In this document: in pieces, positions 17,433 through 25,578 of the stretch
Layout: every line of letters starts with the position of its first letter
Position numbering within the stretch: position 1 is the stretch's first letter
Program-made: the position numbers and the translations under genes
Notes under the pieces: model-generated
Databases searched by the model: none
Told to the model about the DNA's origin: nothing
The model's input: only the letters and a program-made list of their open reading frames with translations
Assembly: GCF_014651015.1 (NCBI RefSeq)
Contig: NZ_BMWB01000010.1
Coordinates: 49,756-113,755, forward strand
DNA from: Streptomyces xantholiticus
GTDB lineage: Bacteria; Actinomycetota; Actinomycetes; Streptomycetales; Streptomycetaceae
Direction: 5' to 3'
Length of the DNA stretch: 64,000 nt

Positions 17433-18596
17433 CTAGCTCAGGCCCGCCGTGCGGGCCCGTTCGACCGCCGGGCCGATGGCCCGGGCGACTGCGTCCACGT
17501 CGGCCTGCGTCGAGGTGTGGCCGAGGCTGAAGCGCAGGGTGCCGCGGGCGAGGTCGGGGGCGGTGCCGGTGGCGAGGACGACGTGGCTGGGCTGGGCAAC
17601 GCCGGCCGTGCAGGCGGAGCCGGTGGAGCACTCGATGCCCTGGGCGTCGAGAAGCAGGAGCAGGGAGTCGCCCTCGCAGCCGGGAAAGGTGAAGTGCGCG
17701 TTGGCGGGCAGCCGGTCCGTGGGGTCGCCGCCGAGGATGGCGTCGGGGACGGATGCCCGCACGGCGCGTACGAGATCGTCCCGCAGGCCGCCGATGTCGC
17801 GGGCGAAGTCCTCGCGGCGCTCCGCGGCCAGCCGGCCGGCCACCGCGAAGGAGGCGACGGCCGGGGCGTCGAGGGTGCCGGAGCGTACGTGGCGTTCCTG
17901 GCCGCCGCCGTGCAGCACGGGGACGGGGCTGTACTCCCGGCCGAGCAGCAGGGCGCCGATGCCGTACGGGCCGCCGATCTTGTGGCCGGACACGGTCATC
18001 GCGGCGAGCCCGGACGCGGCGAAGTCGACGTCGAGCTGGCCGAAGGCCTGTACGGCGTCGGCGTGCAGCGGTACGCCGAACTCCGCCGCGACCTCTGCCA
18101 GTTCACGGACCGGCATGACCGTGCCGATCTCGTTGTTGGCCCACATGACGGTGGCGAAGGCCACGTCGTCCGGGTTCCGTTCGACGGCCTCGCGCAGCGC
18201 CTCGGGGTGGACCCTGCCGTAGGGGTCAACGGGCAGGTACTCGATGGTCGCGCCCTCGTGCTCGCCGAGCCAGTCGACGGCGTCCAGGACGGCGTGGTGC
18301 TCGACGGGGGAGGCCAGTACGCGGGTCCGGGCCGGATCGGCGTCGCGGCGGGCCCAGTACAGGCCCTTGACGGCGAGGTTGTCGGCCTCGGTACCGCCCG
18401 AGGTGAAGACGACCTCACTGGGCCTGGCGCCGAGGGCTTCTGCGAGGGTTTCGCGGGCCTCCTCGACGGTACGGCGCGCCCGGCGCCCGGCGGCGTGGAG
18501 CGCGGAGGCGTTGCCGGTGACGGCGAGCTGGGCGGTCATCGCCTCGATCGCCTCCGGCAGCATCGGAGTGGTCGCGGCGTGGTCGAGGTAAGCCAT
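17433..18596 (-). CDS. Cysteine desulfurase (IscS/NifS class)
   Basis: 387 residues. A PLP enzyme that moves sulfur from cysteine to an enzyme persulfide for tRNA thiolation or Fe-S clusters. Diagnostic parts: YLDHAATTPMLPEAIEAM start, FTSGGTEADNLAVKG, the histidine of VEHHAVLD, the PLP lysine in SGHKIGGPYG and the persulfide cysteine in CSTGSACTAG. The open frame runs much further upstream, but ATG 18596 gives the family N-terminus. Its position near mnmA supports a role in 2-thiouridine synthesis. Confidence 0.96.
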   Translation of the reverse strand: MAYLDHAATTPMLPEAIEAMTAQLAVTGNASALHAAGRRARRTVEEARETLAEALGARPSEVVFTSGGTEADNLAVKGLYWARRDADPARTRVLASPVEHHAVLDAVDWLGEHEGATIEYLPVDPYGRVHPEALREAVERNPDDVAFATVMWANNEIGTVMPVRELAEVAAEFGVPLHADAVQAFGQLDVDFAASGLAAMTVSGHKIGGPYGIGALLLGREYSPVPVLHGGGQERHVRSGTLDAPAVASFAVAGRLAAERREDFARDIGGLRDDLVRAVRASVPDAILGGDPTDRLPANAHFTFPGCEGDSLLLLLDAQGIECSTGSACTAGVAQPSHVVLATGTAPDLARGTLRFSLGHTSTQADVDAVARAIGPAVERARTAGLS

Positions 18597-18706
18597 GATG
18601 GCCCCGATTCTACGAGGCCCGGTGGGGGCACGGACGCGGCGCAGGGGCGCACGGCGATCCGGCGTGCGCGCCGGGAGCGGCTCGGTCCCGGCGGACTGGC
18701 GGGACG

Positions 18707-19075
18707 TCAGGCGCCGAAGCTCCAGGCGACCGTCCCGTTCGCGGTCACGAGCACGGCGAGCACCACGAGGTCGGCGACGCCGAGGGCGAGGCCGAGCAGG
18801 GCGCGGCCACGGCGCGCGGTGCCGCGCCGCAGGGCGAGGGCCGCGAACACGACGGCGGTCGGACCGAGCAGCATGTTCATCACGAGAAGTCCGACGAGGC
18901 CGAGCACGAACGCGGCGACGGCCATGTCGTCGGCGTCCTTGCGGCGCTCCTCGACGGTGCCGTTCGCGCCGACCGGTGCCTGGCCTGGGTTCTCGGCAGG
19001 GCTTTCGGCGCTCGGCCCGGTGTCGGGCCGGGCACCCCTGCGGTGCTGCGGACGTACGAGTTCGGCGAGTTGCAT
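18707..19075 (-). CDS. DUF4190-type membrane protein
   Basis: 122 residues. A hydrophilic N-terminal 50 residues rich in Pro, Glu and Gly is followed by two hydrophobic hairpins, MAVAAFVLGLVGLLVMNMLL and RALLGLALGVADLVVLAVL, the DUF4190 layout. Role unknown. It lies 45 bp downstream of a 53-aa membrane protein gene on the same strand; both are divergent from a TetR regulator, which may control them. Confidence 0.75.
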   Translation of the reverse strand: MQLAELVRPQHRRGARPDTGPSAESPAENPGQAPVGANGTVEERRKDADDMAVAAFVLGLVGLLVMNMLLGPTAVVFAALALRRGTARRGRALLGLALGVADLVVLAVLVTANGTVAWSFGA

Positions 19076-19120
19076 GACGTCTCTCCTTCCGGTGCGGGGT
19101 ACGAGGAGTCTGCGGGCGGT

Positions 19121-19282
19121 TCAGTCGCGGCGAGCGCGACCGCGCTCCCTCACGGCGAAGACGAGCAGCCAGCAGCCGATCACTGAGGCGGCCACCACTG
19201 AGACGGACACGGGGAGTTGGACCACGGCGCCCAGCACGATTCCCAGCAGGAGGAGTGCTGCTACGAGGGCGATCATCGTCAT
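19121..19282 (-). CDS. 53-residue two-pass membrane protein
   Basis: A short gene found by reading the minus strand from ATG 19282 to TGA 19121. The translation begins MTMIALVAALLLLGIVLG and ends VFAVRERGRARRD. Two hydrophobic segments (about 3-20 and 25-44) with a basic C-terminal tail indicate a cytoplasmic tail by the positive-inside rule. It lies between the TetR operator and the DUF4190 gene and is probably the first gene of that pair. Function unknown. Confidence 0.6.
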   Translation of the reverse strand: MTMIALVAALLLLGIVLGAVVQLPVSVSVVAASVIGCWLLVFAVRERGRARRD

Positions 19283-19300
19283 CCTTTCGGCGACTACTTG

Positions 19301-19328
19301 GTGAACACTTGTAGGTACGACTGTTCAC
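19301..19328. promoter_or_regulatory. 28-bp palindromic operator upstream of the TetR gene
   Basis: Perfect 7-bp arms GTGAACA and TGTTCAC are separated by 14 bp, and several inner positions also pair (GTA/TAC around the centre). A partial repeat of the right arm, TGTTAACTGA, recurs at 19368-19377. Size and position between two divergent genes suit a TetR-family dimer or dimer pair that represses both its own gene and the small membrane genes. Confidence 0.6.
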
Positions 19329-19382
19329 TGACTGGCGAGTCTACTCTTCCCTTGGCCGGAGAACGGTTGTTAACTGAACGTT

Positions 19383-19997
19383 ATGAGCCACACCGTGGGC
19401 ATCCGCCAGGCCCAGAAGCAGAAGACCCGCCAGGCACTCCTCGACGCGGCGCTCCAGCTGCTGGAGGAGCAGAGCCTGAGCAGCCTCGGGCTTCGCGAGG
19501 TCACCCGCGCGGTGGGCGTCGCCCCGACCGCGTTCTACCGGCACTTCCGCGACATGGCCGATCTCGGTGTGGCACTGGTCGAGGAAGCGCTCGGCAGCCT
19601 GCACCTCATGATCGGTGAGGCCCTGCACGAGCCGCGCGACGATGCCCGTATCGAACGGACCGTCGCGCTCGTGGCCGAACTCGTCCGCACCTCCCCCGCC
19701 CATGTCCGGTTCATCGCCCGCGAACGGCACGGCGGCGTGGCGGCCGTCCGGGCGGCGATAGGCGAGCAGCTCGACCGGTTCGGCGACGAGGTGGCGGCCG
19801 CGTTCGCCCGTGAGGCGGAGTCGGCCGGCTGGAGCGGGGAGGACCTGCGGATGCTCGCGGGCGTGTACGTCGACCACATGGTGATGACGGCCTCGTCCCT
19901 TCTTGAGGCCGGGCCCGGAGGCGAGGAGCGGGCCGGTGCACTGGCGCGCCGCCAGCTCCGGCTGATCAGTCTGGGCCGCCGCCACTGGCTGGACTGA
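19383..19997 (+). CDS. TetR-family transcriptional regulator
   Basis: 204 residues. N-terminal HTH at about 15-60 (TRQALLDAALQLLEE ... LREVTRAVGVAPTAFYRHFRDMADL), typical TetR. The ligand domain resembles FabR/FasR-like lipid regulators in the helix after the HTH (LVEEALGSLHLMIGEAL), which is a weak hint only. The 3' end overlaps the convergent WYL regulator gene by 32 bp. A matching palindrome lies 55 bp upstream of the start. Confidence 0.92.
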   Translation: MSHTVGIRQAQKQKTRQALLDAALQLLEEQSLSSLGLREVTRAVGVAPTAFYRHFRDMADLGVALVEEALGSLHLMIGEALHEPRDDARIERTVALVAELVRTSPAHVRFIARERHGGVAAVRAAIGEQLDRFGDEVAAAFAREAESAGWSGEDLRMLAGVYVDHMVMTASSLLEAGPGGEERAGALARRQLRLISLGRRHWLD

Positions 19998-20991
19998 CCG
20001 CCGCCCGGCCGGGGTCGCCGGCAGACGGGTCCGCCGGGCGCCGGTACAGGTCCACGACGGCGGCGGCAGCGGCCGCGAGGGTCTCGCGCGCCTCTGCCGG
20101 TTCCAGCACCTCGACGCTCTCGCCGAACGCGAGCAGTGTGCGCACCGCCCCCGGCGCGGGCAGCACCAGCGGCACCCGCGACCACCCGTCACCGCGCGAC
20201 TCCGGCGCGCCCGTCACCTGGGCCGCCTGGACACGCAGGAACAGGTCCAGACGGTCGTCCTTCACCAGGGCGGTGACCCGGGTCCCGGCCGGACGCTCCT
20301 CCACCTGGCGGCGCAGCACCTCCCACACGTCGGCCAGGTCCTGCCCCGGCCGGCGCCGCACCGGTTCGTCGGTCGTCTGCGCAAAGTGCACCCGGTCCAC
20401 GCGGTACAGCCGCGGGGCGGCCCGGTGGTCCGCCACCAGGTACCAGACACCCGCCTTCACCACGAGGCCGTACGGGTCGACGGTGTACCTGCGGGGCCGG
20501 GTCGTACCGCTGTGGCGGTACCGCAGGTGCAGCCGGCGGTCGGCGAAGACGGCGGAACTGAGCGTGTCCAGTTCGACGGCAGCCTTGGGGGCGACCATCC
20601 AGCGGTCGGGGTCGACGAGGATGCGGCGGCTGGTCAACTCGGCGGCGGGCCTGTGCGGTTCGGGAAGCGCCGCCATCACCTTGCGCAGCGCCGACCCCAG
20701 CGCCTCGTCGAGTCCCAGGGCACGGTGGGCACCCTGTGCGGCGAGGACGAACAGCGCCCGCGACTCGTCGGCCGTGAGTCCGGTGACATCGGTGCGGTAG
20801 CCGGGCAGCAGCGCGATGCCGCCGTGCCGGCCGCGCTCGGCGTACACCGGGACCCCGGCGGCCGACAGTGCCTCGACGTCCCGGTAGACGGTGCGCACGG
20901 AGACCTCGAGCCGCTCGGCGAGCTCGGATGCGGGGACGAGGCCGCGGGTCTGCAGGAGCAGCAGGATCGACAGCAGCCGGCCGGACTTCAC
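19966..20991 (-). CDS. YafY-type HTH/WYL-domain transcriptional regulator
   Basis: 341 residues. DeoR-like HTH at 1-55 (KSGRLLSILLLLQTRGLVPA, RTVYRDVEALSAAGVPVYAE), WYL domain about 140-215 (DPYGLVVKAGVWYLVADHR) and a C-terminal WCX extension. WYL domains sense ligands or nucleic acid. It is divergent from a DinB/maleylpyruvate-isomerase-like gene with an 86-bp shared control region containing a palindrome; this pairing is very common in actinobacteria, and the regulator most likely represses both genes. Confidence 0.92.
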   Translation of the reverse strand: MKSGRLLSILLLLQTRGLVPASELAERLEVSVRTVYRDVEALSAAGVPVYAERGRHGGIALLPGYRTDVTGLTADESRALFVLAAQGAHRALGLDEALGSALRKVMAALPEPHRPAAELTSRRILVDPDRWMVAPKAAVELDTLSSAVFADRRLHLRYRHSGTTRPRRYTVDPYGLVVKAGVWYLVADHRAAPRLYRVDRVHFAQTTDEPVRRRPGQDLADVWEVLRRQVEERPAGTRVTALVKDDRLDLFLRVQAAQVTGAPESRGDGWSRVPLVLPAPGAVRTLLAFGESVEVLEPAEARETLAAAAAAVVDLYRRPADPSAGDPGRAAVSPASGGGPD

Positions 20992-21004
20992 GGGCCCTCC
21001 GAAA

Positions 21005-21025
21005 ACATGACGGGGGATGTCAGGT
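21005..21025. promoter_or_regulatory. Palindromic operator between WYL regulator and DinB-like gene
   Basis: ACaTGAC-N7-GTCAgGT: a 21-bp near-palindrome with one mismatched pair, 14 bp upstream of the WYL regulator start. Inferred binding site of the WYL regulator. Confidence 0.5.
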
Positions 21026-21077
21026 TATCCGGGGATCGTGCTGCCCGTCACCGTCGCACGGACCCGAGGAGTCGGAC

Positions 21078-21650
21078 ATGACCAACGACCCGCGCCCCCT
21101 TTACGCCCGCACGGCCGCCCAGTTCACCGGGCTGCTGAGGACCGTCACGCCCGAGCAGCTCGACCGCTCCACCCCCTGCACGGACTACGACGTACGCAGG
21201 CTGCTCTCCCATGTCGTGGGTGTCACCCGCCGGTTCGCGGTGATCGGGCAGGGCGGCGACGGCATGGCCGTGCCGACCCACACGGACGGCGTGGCGGACG
21301 ACGGCTGGAGCGCCGCCTTCGAGCACGCCCTGCGGCAGGCGACCGCGGCCTGGGCGGACGACACGAAACTCGCCGGCGAGTACACGGTCCCTTGGGGCCG
21401 GGTGCCGGGCGCGGCAGCGGTGGGCGGGTACGTGATGGAGACCCTGACCCACACCTGGGACCTGTCGCGGGCGCTCGGACACCCGATGCCGCTGGACGAG
21501 GACCTGGCCCTCGCCGTTCTGCCGCTGGCCCGGCAGGCACTGCCCGCGGACCGCCGCGGCGAGGAGGTGCCGTTCGCCGCGGTGCACGAGGCCCCCGCGG
21601 ACGCGGACGCCTACGGCCGGCTGGCGGCGTGGCTGGGGCGCGAGGTGTGA
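21078..21650 (+). CDS. TIGR03086-type metal-binding DinB/maleylpyruvate isomerase-like protein
   Basis: 190 residues. The four-helix DinB_2/MDMPI fold is shown by LDRSTPCTDYDVRRLLSHVVGVTRRF (first metal histidine in LLSHVVG) and METLTHTWDLSRALG (second). Such proteins bind a divalent metal and are suspected thiol-dependent transferases. GAGGAG is well placed before ATG 21078. The WYL regulator gene is divergent and likely controls it. Confidence 0.85.
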   Translation: MTNDPRPLYARTAAQFTGLLRTVTPEQLDRSTPCTDYDVRRLLSHVVGVTRRFAVIGQGGDGMAVPTHTDGVADDGWSAAFEHALRQATAAWADDTKLAGEYTVPWGRVPGAAAVGGYVMETLTHTWDLSRALGHPMPLDEDLALAVLPLARQALPADRRGEEVPFAAVHEAPADADAYGRLAAWLGREV

Positions 21651-21680
21651 CCGGTCCCCGCGCCCCGGGCGCGGGCCTCG

Positions 21681-22529
21681 TCAGAGCCGCGGGGCCCTGG
21701 CCAACTGGCGGGACTGGGCGACCAGACGGTCCGCGGAGTCCCAGACGTCCGCGTCCTCCTCCAGGAAGCCGCCCGCCAGGTTGCGCGTCGTGATCGAGAC
21801 GCGGAGGGGACCCGGTGCCGGGCGGCAGCGGATATGGGTGGTCAGTTCGACCGTCGGGGTCCAGCCGGTGAGGCCCAGCTCGAACGAGGTCGGCGGCAGA
21901 GCGTCCACGGTCAGCAGCAGGGACAGCGCATCCGCGTCCCGTCCGTCCGCCAGGCCGAACCAGCCGCGCATCTCGCCCTTGCCCGACGGCGCGCCGATCG
22001 CCCAGCCGGCGGTCGCCGGGTCGAGCCTGATGTCCAGCCGCTCGGTGATCGCCGAGCTGCCCGGGATGGGGGCCGGACCGTCGGACGGGCCGAGGCAGTG
22101 CTCGATCGGCGGGATCGCCGGCGGCTTGGCGGAGGTGCGGACGTCGTCCGGGAGGGCATCCAGGTCGCCGTACGTCGCCAGCACCCGGATGCGCTCCACC
22201 TCGGTGCCGTCCTCCGCGTATTGGAAGAGGGACGCCTGACCGGTGGAGAGCGTACGCCCGGTGCGTACCGTCTCTGTGCGGATCACCGCGGGCCCGGGCT
22301 GGGACGCCGTCAGATAGTGCGCGGACACGGAGAACGGGTCGGGGTGCGGCAGCGCGTCACCGAGCGCCCGGCCCATGAGTGCCAGCAGATAACCGCCGTT
22401 GACGGCGTGGATGATCGTCCAGCCCGCCGAGAGCTCCGCGTCGTAGACGCCCGTCCCGCGCAGGGTGATCGCGGTGTCGCGGTCGAACTCGCTGTTGCCG
22501 ACCGTCGCCTGAGCCACTGCTTCTGCCAT
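21681..22529 (-). CDS. TesB-like acyl-CoA thioesterase
   Basis: About 282 residues, double hot-dog acyl-CoA thioesterase. N-terminal hot dog: AGWTIIHAVNGGYLLALMGRAL and FSVSAHYLTASQPGPAVIRTE. C-terminal hot dog: PPTSFELGLTGWTPTVELTTH followed by ITTRNLAGGFLEEDADVWDS, with the typical late aspartates. It hydrolyses acyl-CoA to the free acid; chain length is unknown. Start set at ATG 22529 (MAEAVAQ); an upstream start at 22547 is possible. It follows the TRIC-like gene by 25 bp on the same strand. Confidence 0.85.
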   Translation of the reverse strand: MAEAVAQATVGNSEFDRDTAITLRGTGVYDAELSAGWTIIHAVNGGYLLALMGRALGDALPHPDPFSVSAHYLTASQPGPAVIRTETVRTGRTLSTGQASLFQYAEDGTEVERIRVLATYGDLDALPDDVRTSAKPPAIPPIEHCLGPSDGPAPIPGSSAITERLDIRLDPATAGWAIGAPSGKGEMRGWFGLADGRDADALSLLLTVDALPPTSFELGLTGWTPTVELTTHIRCRPAPGPLRVSITTRNLAGGFLEEDADVWDSADRLVAQSRQLARAPRL

Positions 22530-22554
22530 GGCGGTACCGTACAACAAGTAACTA

Positions 22555-23229
22555 CTAAGCGGTAGCTTTGTGCTCCTGCTCGCTCATCTCGGAACGCCGG
22601 TTCCACGCCCTCGGGGCCCGCCAGTGGTACCGCATCGCCAACAGCCGCAGCACGAATGCGGTCACCACGGCCAGTCCGCTCGTGAAGGGACTCAGGACCT
22701 CCAACCGGATGCAGAGCACGACCATCGTCGCGCCCACCATGGCGGGCACCGCGTACAGATCACGGTCCCAGCGCAGCAGCGACGGCACCTCGTTGGCGAG
22801 CACGTCGCGCAGCACACCGCCCCCGACGGCCGTGGCGAGACCCAGGGTCGCCGATGCGGTGAGCCCGAGGCCGTACTCGTACGCCTTGGTCGTGCCGGTC
22901 ACACAGAAGAGGCCGAGACCGGCCGCGTCGAAGACGTTGACGGCCACCTGGATCCGCTCGACGTGCGGGTGCAGGAAGAACACCAGCCCCGTCGCCACCA
23001 GCGGTGTGACGAAGTAACCGAGGTCGGTGAAGGCCGCGGGCGGTACGGCCCCGATGATCAGGTCACGCAGCAGACCACCGCCGAGAGCCGTGACCTCGGC
23101 GAGGACCGCCATGCCGAACACGTCGAAGTTCTTGCGCACGGCAAGCAGCGCCCCGGAGATCGCGAAGACGAAGATCCCGACGAGCTCGAGCGCATGCTGG
23201 ACGGAGGGCGTGAACAGTTCTTGGAGCAC
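22555..23229 (-). CDS. TRIC-like (UPF0126) cation channel family membrane protein
   Basis: 224 residues, about seven membrane segments. Two homologous halves each carry the glycine motif: AEVTALGGGLLRDLIIGAVP and ATAVGGGVLRDVLANEVP. Prokaryotic relatives of TRIC channels form trimers and conduct K+ or Na+, and some have been linked to amino-acid uptake. The GTG start lies inside a 12-bp hairpin arm and no ribosome binding site is visible. It lies downstream of the peptide-importer operon on the same strand, after that hairpin. Confidence 0.85.
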   Translation of the reverse strand: MLQELFTPSVQHALELVGIFVFAISGALLAVRKNFDVFGMAVLAEVTALGGGLLRDLIIGAVPPAAFTDLGYFVTPLVATGLVFFLHPHVERIQVAVNVFDAAGLGLFCVTGTTKAYEYGLGLTASATLGLATAVGGGVLRDVLANEVPSLLRWDRDLYAVPAMVGATMVVLCIRLEVLSPFTSGLAVVTAFVLRLLAMRYHWRAPRAWNRRSEMSEQEHKATA

Positions 23230-23259
23230 CGGACAGTTCTACATCGCCCGGTGCTCCAA
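23221..23259 (-). terminator. Hairpin after the peptide-importer operon, overlapping a start codon
   Basis: TTGGAGCACCGG (23221-23232) pairs perfectly with CCGGTGCTCCAA (23248-23259), loop 15 nt. It lies 16 bp past the stop of the ATPase gene, as a terminator should, and one arm contains the GTG start of the TRIC-like gene. Confidence 0.6.
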
Positions 23260-23275
23260 GATGTGCGCGCGTCCG

Positions 23276-24577
23276 TCAGGCGGTCCTGCCCGCCTTCTTG
23301 GCGGAGGCGTCCGGCTCCGGAGCATCCGCGTCGGCGCCGGACTCCGAAGGGTCCCCGTCGGCGTCGGCGTCGGCGGACTCGGCCGCGGCCGCGTCCCCGT
23401 CCGTGGCAGGGGCGCCGTCCTCGTCGGCCGGGGCCTCATGCTCTGCGTCCTCGCCCTTCGGGGCAGGCGCCTGGGCCGGGACCTTCGAAGCCGGCTCAGG
23501 CGCCGCGTCCTCGACCTCGGCCTCCTGGGAGGCCACCGCTTCCGTGGAGACCACGGCCTCGATACCGGTCGGCCGGGTGAGCTCCAACTCGCCCGCCTCG
23601 ATCTCGGCCGCGAAGTGACAGGCCACCTTGTGCCCGTCGCCGACGTCCGTCAGCACCGGCCGCTCGACCGCGCACTTGTCCTGGGCCCAGGGGCACCGGG
23701 TGTGGAAGCGGCAGCCCGCCGGCGGGTTCGCCGGGGAGGGCAGGTCGCCCTGGAGCAGGATCCGCTCGCGCCGGTCCTCGACCTCCGGGTCGGGCACCGG
23801 CACCGCGGACATGAGCGCCTTGGTGTAAGGGTGCTTGGGCCCCGCGTACAGTGCGTCGCTCGGCGCCTCCTCCACCAGCGAGCCGAGATACATGACCCCG
23901 ATGACGTCGGAGATGTGCCGGACGACCGCGAGGTCGTGGGCGATGACGAGGTACGTCAGGCCCAGCGACTCCTGGAGCTCCTCCAGCAGGTTGATCACCT
24001 GCGCCTGAACCGACACGTCGAGCGCGGAGACCGGCTCGTCGCAGATGATCACGTCGGGCTCGAGGACCAGCGCACGCGCGATGCCGATGCGCTGACGCTG
24101 GCCGCCGGAGAACTCGTGCGGATAGCGGGAGAGCGCGTTGGTCGGCAGGCCGACCTTGGCGAGGATCTCCTTGATCTTCTCCCGGCGCTCGTCCTGGTCC
24201 TTGCCGATCCCGTGCGCGGCCATGCCCTCGCTGAGGATGGACTCGATGTTCTGCCGCGGGTTGAGGCTGCCGAGCGGGTCCTGGAAGACCATCTGCAGAC
24301 GCCGGCGGTACCGGCGCATCTCCTCCTCCGGCAGCTTCGCCAGATCGGTCCCGTCGAAGACGACTTCGCCGTCGGTGATGTCCACCAGTCGCAGCACGCC
24401 GCGGCCGAGCGTGGTCTTGCCGCAGCCCGACTCGCCCACGAGCCCATAGGTCTGGCCGGCCTCGACCTTGAGCGACACGCCGTCGACCGCGTAGACGTGG
24501 CCGACCGTACGGTCGAAGAGGATGCCCTTCTTGACCGGGAAGTGGACCTTCACACCGTCGAGTTCGAGCAGGCTCAT
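23276..24577 (-). CDS. Oligopeptide ABC importer ATPase (OppF/DppF type)
   Basis: 433 residues. Walker A GESGCGKT near residue 45, Q-loop VFQDPLGSLNPR, signature FSGGQRQRIGIARAL, Walker B VIICDEPVSALDVSV, H-loop VIAHDLAVV, then the oligopeptide-family C-terminal Fe-S-like cysteines (CRFHTRCPWAQDKC...C). It energises peptide import with its OppD partner. Residues from about 335 to 433 form an unusual acidic, Ala/Glu/Asp/Pro-rich tail with no fold signature. ATG 24577 overlaps the OppD stop by 4 bp, indicating translational coupling. Confidence 0.95.
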   Translation of the reverse strand: MSLLELDGVKVHFPVKKGILFDRTVGHVYAVDGVSLKVEAGQTYGLVGESGCGKTTLGRGVLRLVDITDGEVVFDGTDLAKLPEEEMRRYRRRLQMVFQDPLGSLNPRQNIESILSEGMAAHGIGKDQDERREKIKEILAKVGLPTNALSRYPHEFSGGQRQRIGIARALVLEPDVIICDEPVSALDVSVQAQVINLLEELQESLGLTYLVIAHDLAVVRHISDVIGVMYLGSLVEEAPSDALYAGPKHPYTKALMSAVPVPDPEVEDRRERILLQGDLPSPANPPAGCRFHTRCPWAQDKCAVERPVLTDVGDGHKVACHFAAEIEAGELELTRPTGIEAVVSTEAVASQEAEVEDAAPEPASKVPAQAPAPKGEDAEHEAPADEDGAPATDGDAAAAESADADADGDPSESGADADAPEPDASAKKAGRTA

Positions 24578-25572
24578 GCCGAGACCTCCGCCTTGGACTT
24601 GGGAAGGACCGGGTTGACGCACCGGACCTGGTGTCCGGCCGCGCGTGGTTCGGTCAGTTCGGGGGTGCCGGTCAGGCACTCCATCGTGTAGCGGTCGCAG
24701 CGGGGCGCGAAGGCGCAGCCGTCGGCCCAGGCGATCCGGTCGTTGATGGATCCGCGGATGGGGCTGAGCGGCTCGCCACGGGGCGCGTCGAGCCTGGGTA
24801 TGGAGCCGAGCAGACCGTGCGCGTACGGGTGGGTGGGGTGCGCGAAGAGCTCGCGCCGGCCCGCGGACTCCACGGCCCGACCCGCGTACAGGACGTTGAC
24901 CTGGTCGCAGATGCCGGCCACGACACCCAGATCGTGGGTGATCATCAGCAGGGCGGTGCCCTCCTGGTCGACCAGTTCCTTGAGGAGTTCCAGGATCTGC
25001 GCCTGGATGGTCACGTCCAGCGCGGTCGTCGGTTCGTCGGCGATGAGCAGCCGGGGCGCGCAGGCGACCGCCATGGCGATGAGCGCGCGCTGGCGCATAC
25101 CGCCGGACAGCTGGTGCGGATACTCCTTGAGCCGCCGGCTCGGATCGGGGATGCCGACCCGGTCCAGCAGGTGGGCGGCCTCCTTGCGGGCGGCCTCCCC
25201 CTTGAGGCCGCGGTGGCGCTCGAGGATCTCGGTGACCTGGACGCCGATGGGGACGACCGGGTTCAGCGAGGACAGCGGGTCCTGGAAGATCATCGCGAGC
25301 TTGCTGCCGCGCATGTCCCGCAGCTTGCGCGGGCTCATGCTCAGCAGGTCCTGGCCGTCGAACACGGCACGTCCGCCGATCTTCACACCCTTGTTCGGGA
25401 GCAGACCCATCAGGGCGAGCGAGGTCACGGACTTGCCGCAGCCCGACTCGCCGACGAGACCCACGACCTGGCCCTGGTCGACGTCGAAGGAGACGCCGTC
25501 GACGGCCGTCGCGTCCTTGCGGCCCTTGGCGGTGAAGGTGACGCTGAGTTCTTCAACAGAGAGCAGTGCCAT
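24574..25572 (-). CDS. Oligopeptide ABC importer ATPase (OppD/DppD type)
   Basis: 332 residues. Walker A GESGCGKSVTSLALMGLLP, Q-loop IFQDPLSSLNPV, signature LSGGMRQRALIAMAV, Walker B LLIADEPTTALDVT, H-loop MITHDLGVV and the C-terminal cysteine cluster (CAFAPRCDRYTMEC). Second ATPase of the importer. Six bases separate its start from the permease stop upstream, and its own stop overlaps the next start. Confidence 0.96.
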   Translation of the reverse strand: MALLSVEELSVTFTAKGRKDATAVDGVSFDVDQGQVVGLVGESGCGKSVTSLALMGLLPNKGVKIGGRAVFDGQDLLSMSPRKLRDMRGSKLAMIFQDPLSSLNPVVPIGVQVTEILERHRGLKGEAARKEAAHLLDRVGIPDPSRRLKEYPHQLSGGMRQRALIAMAVACAPRLLIADEPTTALDVTIQAQILELLKELVDQEGTALLMITHDLGVVAGICDQVNVLYAGRAVESAGRRELFAHPTHPYAHGLLGSIPRLDAPRGEPLSPIRGSINDRIAWADGCAFAPRCDRYTMECLTGTPELTEPRAAGHQVRCVNPVLPKSKAEVSA

Positions 25573-25578
25573 GGGACT

